From positions 24,057,601-24,121,600 of the forward strand of contig CM076650.1 in assembly GCA_038496675.1 (NCBI GenBank): 64,000 nucleotides of DNA, in the 5' to 3' direction. This document shows positions 59,152 to 64,000 of the stretch, piece after piece. The notes beneath the pieces were generated by a model. The model saw nothing but the letters and a program-made list of their open reading frames with translations, was not told the origin of the DNA and made no database searches. The stretch comes from Rachycentron canadum. Its lineage: Eukaryota; Chordata; Actinopteri; Carangiformes; Rachycentridae. Made by a program: the position numbers and the translations under genes. Each line of letters begins with the position of its first letter. Position 1 is the first letter of the stretch.

Positions 59152-60169
59152 CTACTTCAATTCTAGGCGGTGCTCCCCTCGGGCTATGTGAGAAGAGAAC
59201 TCATAACGGTCCTGGCTGCGGTGGCCACACATGTTGCACTCAAGAGGGTCACGGAAGCCATGGCACCCCATGTGGATAGTGAACATGACATAGTCCAGGA
59301 AAATCACCTTGCAGTGGCTGCAGGGGTAAACTGCCCCAGGCAGTGGTCCTGCCTCCCCGTCTGCCCGCACTACTCGCAAAGCCTCCAGCGGTGATAAGGG
59401 GATGGGTTGGGCGTGTGGATGAGGTACGCCATTCTGGTGGTTCAGCCCCCCCAGCAGGTGCCCTAAGCTGTACATGACTGGCTGGGTCATCTGGGAGCTG
59501 TCAGTGTGGAATGAGTCCATGCCAAGTGGTGGCGGGGCACCGTGAGGGAGGCCCAGGAGCGACATGCCCATCTTATGGCCATTGGTGAGGCCCATAGGGT
59601 TGATGTCGTTGCGACTTAACGGGATGGGGTAGGGCCTGTGGGAGGGAGCTGGCTCAGTCTCTGGGCCAGCGAGGATTGGTTTTTGCTGGTGGTGGCCATC
59701 TGATCCTGGAGAGCCTGGTTGTGGGTCCTTGACATCAGTTCTATGAACCAGCTCCCTGTTAAAGCTCAGGTCCAGGCAGACACCGTTGTCGCCTAGACCA
59801 GTAACACAAGAAGAAAGAGCACTCAAGACTCAGCTGGAGAAGGATTTACTTCAGCCAATAGCACAGCCAGAGAAATAGCACAGACAGCCAGCAGTTATTG
59901 CTTAAAGATGTAAATGGGCTAATGAAAAAAATGTGCACCTGTCAGGGCAACAAAAAAGAAACCCTACACTCTGACCTGGAACACAGGACCAGGTTCACAG
60001 GACAGAAGAAGCTGTAGAGCATCAGAGCATCCTGAGCCAGCAGCTAAACTTGCAGGACAGAAGACTGAGAGGAAGCAGACAACGCAGACGAAGGCCTGGT
60101 GCAGCTGCACAAGGAAGTATAGACAGACAGACAGACAGGCACCTGCTCACGTTTCTCGTTCCCGCCTGT

Positions 60170-60214
<45 letters not shown>

Positions 60215-63200
60215 GGTTGCCGACATTCTCTTTTCCCCCTGTGGTTGTCATATTGAAAGATCTCACTTCAATTGTTAACTAGATAGAGAGACGTAGGAGG
60301 ATTTTTTTTGCCCATACACCCTCATTTGCGAGCAGCTTGATTGCGAAACTTACAACCCGATGTGAGTTTGGGCTTAACCAGAAAGACGAGCACCAACTAT
60401 TGAAAATCGTTGTGTTGTGTGTAAACGCCCATAAAGTTTGGGAAACCACTGTGCCATGTCAGCCATTTACTGAAACTGAGATCTTGTGGTCATTTATCAC
60501 AATTATTTAAGTTTGAATCAACACATACAACATGAGTAATTAAATGAAGAAGTTTTAAAGTGTGTGTTTCTCTTTTTTTCATGTATCAATTTATTTAACC
60601 ATGCATGTTTTCCAATACCCACCTATGACACAATTCTGGCAGAGAATTTAGGACAGTGGAGACCACTCTGGTGTGTGCAGGTATGGGGCAGGTGGTCTGC
60701 CCTCAATTCCTGTTTGACAAGAGATAAATGCCAGCAGAGACAAACAGACAACAAGTAGCTCAGACAGACAACTTGAAATTATCAGCAAAACATGAATTTT
60801 GTATTGTAAAAGCACAAATGCCAGCAAAAAGCAAAAATGGTATATACATTTCAAAAAGACAGCAGCATATTATGTAGAAGCTCTTAAGCTTTACAGTATA
60901 GATGTCAGAAACAGCAATATTTACATAAAATAGCAACTAACTAGACCTATCAATCAAATAAAAAATGCAGGCATTCATAATTGTTGGTTTAAATATAAAG
61001 TAACTGTAACTGTAAACTGCTTTAAAATTACAACACATCTCTCTTTAATCTGTTTGAGGTCACTGTCTCTGCTGAACCCCTGTGTGTGTTTGTTGTTGTT
61101 TTAGCTGCTCTTACCAGTGAACTTCTGTGGCATTGAACTCTTCCGTTTGGCTACGTTGCTGGCGAGCCTGTCGAGCAGCAGAGCACGCTCAGTGCCCATC
61201 TGACTTCTGGATGTGTGGCTGTCCTCTACTCAACAGCAAGAGAGTGAGAAAGTAAGTGCAAGAAGGAAACAAACACCTCTGCTCAATCAAGCAATATCAT
61301 GAGTAAAGGAGTACACTGAGCAACAGCTGTCCACCTGTCAAAGCCTTTGAAGTTTTGATGTGGAATAAAAAACTCTTGCAAAATACCCCAGCTGTTTGAA
61401 GCAGAGACACACTGGGAGGAACGAGATATTAATTCGAGATCAGAAGCTCCTTTGACCTCACTTCCTGGTGCTTTTTTACTTCAGTGTAGGAGAGGAGACC
61501 ACAGGATGAGGATGTACTTCCTCACCACTACGGCACTATCAGGCATAAACTTACGACATTTGGTGACCACAGAAGCAGAGCATTGTCTGTGTCATGCAAC
61601 TGTGCAACTGCCCTGCTAAGTCAAGGCACCTTTGAGAGGGGGTTAGACAGAGGGTGTACTTGTCTGTGCGTGTGTGTTGGGCTTAACCATTGTCCTACAT
61701 ATTTGATGTTCCCCTTTATTGCAATGTACATGAAACGTGGTCTTGACAGTGCTGTACTCCACACCACAGCCACTATAACCTATTTAGCTGTAATGATAGG
61801 GTAGCAGCCATAAGCTCATTAATTTAATGAGGCTATAAAAACAGGATCTGTTATCAACAGCAGCTTTAATTGTGCACCTGCTGCATATGCACAGACAGGT
61901 TTGTATAGACTGTGCAGTGGTCTGATTACATTAAAAACTCTATCTGCACAACTGTGAACTGTGTCTGCATTTTGAAGATGTGTTTGTGTCACTAAATGAC
62001 AGTGGGAGCAGGTTAAGTGTGCAATGGCTGCTCACCTCTCTCAGCGGGACCTTTGCTCTGAATGTACACATGGCACCTCTCTCTGTGCTCTTCGAGGGAG
62101 CTGCGCTGCTTGTAGCTGCGACTGCAGTGGTTGCACTTGAAGGGCTTCTCTACTGTGAGCAGGAGTTTCAGTTAATCAAGACGTGAAACATCGACAACAT
62201 CTAAATGGTACAACTAGTCTTATTTCCTTAACTACGTGGTTTCATACAAAACTGATGATGTGCATATTGGAGACTGTGCAGCATGTCTGCAGGTAAAACA
62301 CGTGAACTGAAAGTGAATGAGTAAGTTTCCAGAGGTGAATGAGTAAGATGTCATATGTAATGTGTGTAACCGTATGAAAGTGCATGGTAGGGTGTTACTG
62401 GAAAAGCCATGCCAGCTCAGCAGACCTCATGTGTTCAGATTAAAAAAGAGCGAGAGACAAACCAACAAGATACTGTACACAGGTGCATACAGTATCAGCG
62501 AACATCAGCCTCACGTGTGAGTGAAGGAGGGTGTATGTGGCTGTCTGGTACCAGAATGGGTGCGCAGGTGCCCGCTCAGAGCGTCACGTCGGCGGCAGGC
62601 GTAGCTGCACATGGGACATTTGAAAGGCTTCTCCCCTGAGTGCAGTTTGATGTGGCGAAGCAGGTTTCCCTTCTGGGTGAAGGAGGCCCCACACTGAGTG
62701 CAGTGAAATGGCCTCTCACCTGAGAGAGAGAGAAAAAAAAAAAAAAACACCATGAAAACAATCCTGCACATTTCTCATTTTAACACGACATTTGCTTATT
62801 AACTCATTGATCACATGACACGATGGTTTGATCATTGTAAATTATCTGCTCTTGCAAATTTCCTGTGTTGAGTTAATTTATTCAACGCTATTTTACTGCT
62901 GGTTAACACAATGACGTGGTGTTCACAGCTTAACAAGCAGAAATTTGGAGAAGACTCCAATGTTGAAGGTTTTTATGCTTTTCTTGCTCTTGTTTCCGTT
63001 ATTAAAGTGATTTACAAAAAAAACAGAATTATTCACCATCTTTGAAAAGGGAACAAGGCAACAGCCACTTAAATTGTCAAAAAACTAGAGACAATATTTT
63101 CACAACTCAAACCATACAAATACCCAGCATCTTGTGCAGTTAACTTCCCATGTTGAAAACACAGACTCACGTGTTTCATATTCTACAAGTCAACTTCACT

Positions 63201-64000
63201 ATTCAGTCAAATGAATTGATGTTTTCCTACTAAAAACAATACCGACAGCTTGTCATATTGACCTCCAACATAGCAGGCCAGATAAGCCTTTAATGTCATT
63301 AATACATTCACACTGCTATGTAAATGACCATGGTTATTATAGCGAGTAATATAATCACAATATCTTAATTTCTTCACTGAGGTTCAATAGAAGGAATAAG
63401 AGGAAGAGAATCATCATGTGTCAAAGGTCCCTAACTTTAAATGCAACTTAAATGTTCTGTTAATATATGATGTGTGCACAATCAGCCAACAGTCTGCTCC
63501 ATGTGCACAGGATGAACATTATTCTCTACACTGTTAAACTGCTTTAAGCAATTGATTTGAATACTATATACTTTAAAGAACTATATAAATAAGTGAGTTA
63601 TGAATTGACTAATTCAGGTCAATTTAATGACTATAGAAATATAAAATATCTGTTACTGCAATCAAATCTCAAAGTTATGTGTGCATTATATCTGAACAAT
63701 AGTGGATATTTCATAACCTCTTGCTGTTGATGTAGCACTGGTTAGGACATCTGCGTCATGTATGATGCAGACTTGCGTGTTCTTAATCATAGTTACTCAA
63801 TCAAACATCTTGACCCTGTCAATACAAGACACTATCTCCAAATGCTATCAACAGTGTGAACATTGCACAACTGTTGTATTTGAGGTCAGGTGTTTGGGTT
63901 CCTGTGTTTACCCGTGTGGCTGCGTTTGTGCACCAGCAATACGTTGATGCTGACGCAGGACAGGCCACAGATGTCACAGCTGAGCTTGCCTGTCGCCTGG
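59152..64000 (-). CDS. ikzf3: Ikaros-family zinc-finger transcription factor, ikzf3 (Aiolos)-like, 5' end missing
   Basis: Ikaros-family proteins are nuclear DNA-binding regulators of lymphocyte genes that dimerise through C-terminal fingers. Exons in order: 63912-64000 (continues off the window), 62552-62719, 62036-62152, 61115-61225, 59152-59792. Finger 1 (CDICGLSC...VHKRSHT), fingers 2-3 (CTQCGASFTQKGNLLRHIKLH; CPMCSYACRRRDALSGHLRTH) and finger 4 (CNHCSRSYKQRSSLEEHRERC) are intact. The fingers 2-3 exon is 168 nt, the size I recall for mammalian Ikaros genes. LLDRLASNVAKRKSSMPQKF follows, then a diverged linker and the two dimerisation fingers (CSHCKVIFLDYVMFTIHMGC; CNMCGHRSQDRYEFSSHIARGEH). 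Linker HSVEKP, ending SHIARGEHRLELK, and position near mllt6 favour ikzf3. The linker is shorter than in human, so family membership is sure, subtype less so. Confidence 0.87.
60175..60212. repeat. (CT)n microsatellite
   Basis: A nearly pure CT run in the last intron of the Ikaros-family gene, just after a short GACA run near 60121-60137. Confidence 0.93.

Overview
The window is vertebrate nuclear DNA, almost certainly from a ray-finned (teleost) fish. The genes have many exons, GT/AG introns and AATAAA poly(A) signals. They match the human 17q12 neighbourhood (MLLT6, CISD3, PCGF2, PSMB3, PIP4K2B, CWC25, IKZF3). Intergenic DNA is short, with many CA/GT microsatellites, tRNA-derived SINE pieces and a dead Tc1-like element. 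Species cannot be read from the sequence. Reading frame and intron phase were checked across every junction; summed exon lengths divide by three for every complete gene.

Layout, left to right. (1) 2-223: last coding piece of a C2H2 zinc-finger gene ending in an Sp/KLF-type finger. (2) 4433-7311 (+): cwc25, spliceosome step-one factor, 9 exons, 399 aa. (3) 8218-10498 (+): psmb3, 20S proteasome beta-3, 6 exons, 205 aa. (4) 12623-21006 (-): pip4k2b, PI5P 4-kinase beta, 10 exons, 412 aa, convergent with psmb3. (5) 24685-30677 (+): pcgf2 (Mel-18), PRC1 RING subunit, 8 coding exons, 333 aa. (6) 32801-34928 (-) and 36187-37720 (-): two tandem cisd3-like genes for mitochondrial double-CDGSH iron-sulfur proteins (128 and 132 aa). 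(7) 40995-55917 (-): mllt6 (AF17), 20 coding exons, about 1085 aa, with a 2.7 kb 3' UTR. (8) 59152 to beyond 64000 (-): Ikaros-family gene, most like ikzf3 (Aiolos), missing its 5' exons.

The genes are not an operon and serve separate housekeeping or chromatin roles. They are linked by old synteny. Compared with human 17q12, the psmb3-pip4k2b pair is flipped as a block relative to cwc25 and pcgf2, and cisd3 is duplicated.

I found no defence system, viral element or clearly new pathway. The points most worth a second look are the tandem cisd3 pair, a Cys in place of a conserved Arg on the nucleosome-facing side of the Pcgf2 RING, a 33-bp in-frame triplication in mllt6, an Ikaros-family last exon lacking a conserved block, and several near-perfect or perfect inverted repeats with 4-8 nt loops (44.4, 58.0-58.1, 29.7 and 42.2 kb), one of them rewriting part of a dead Tc1 transposase.
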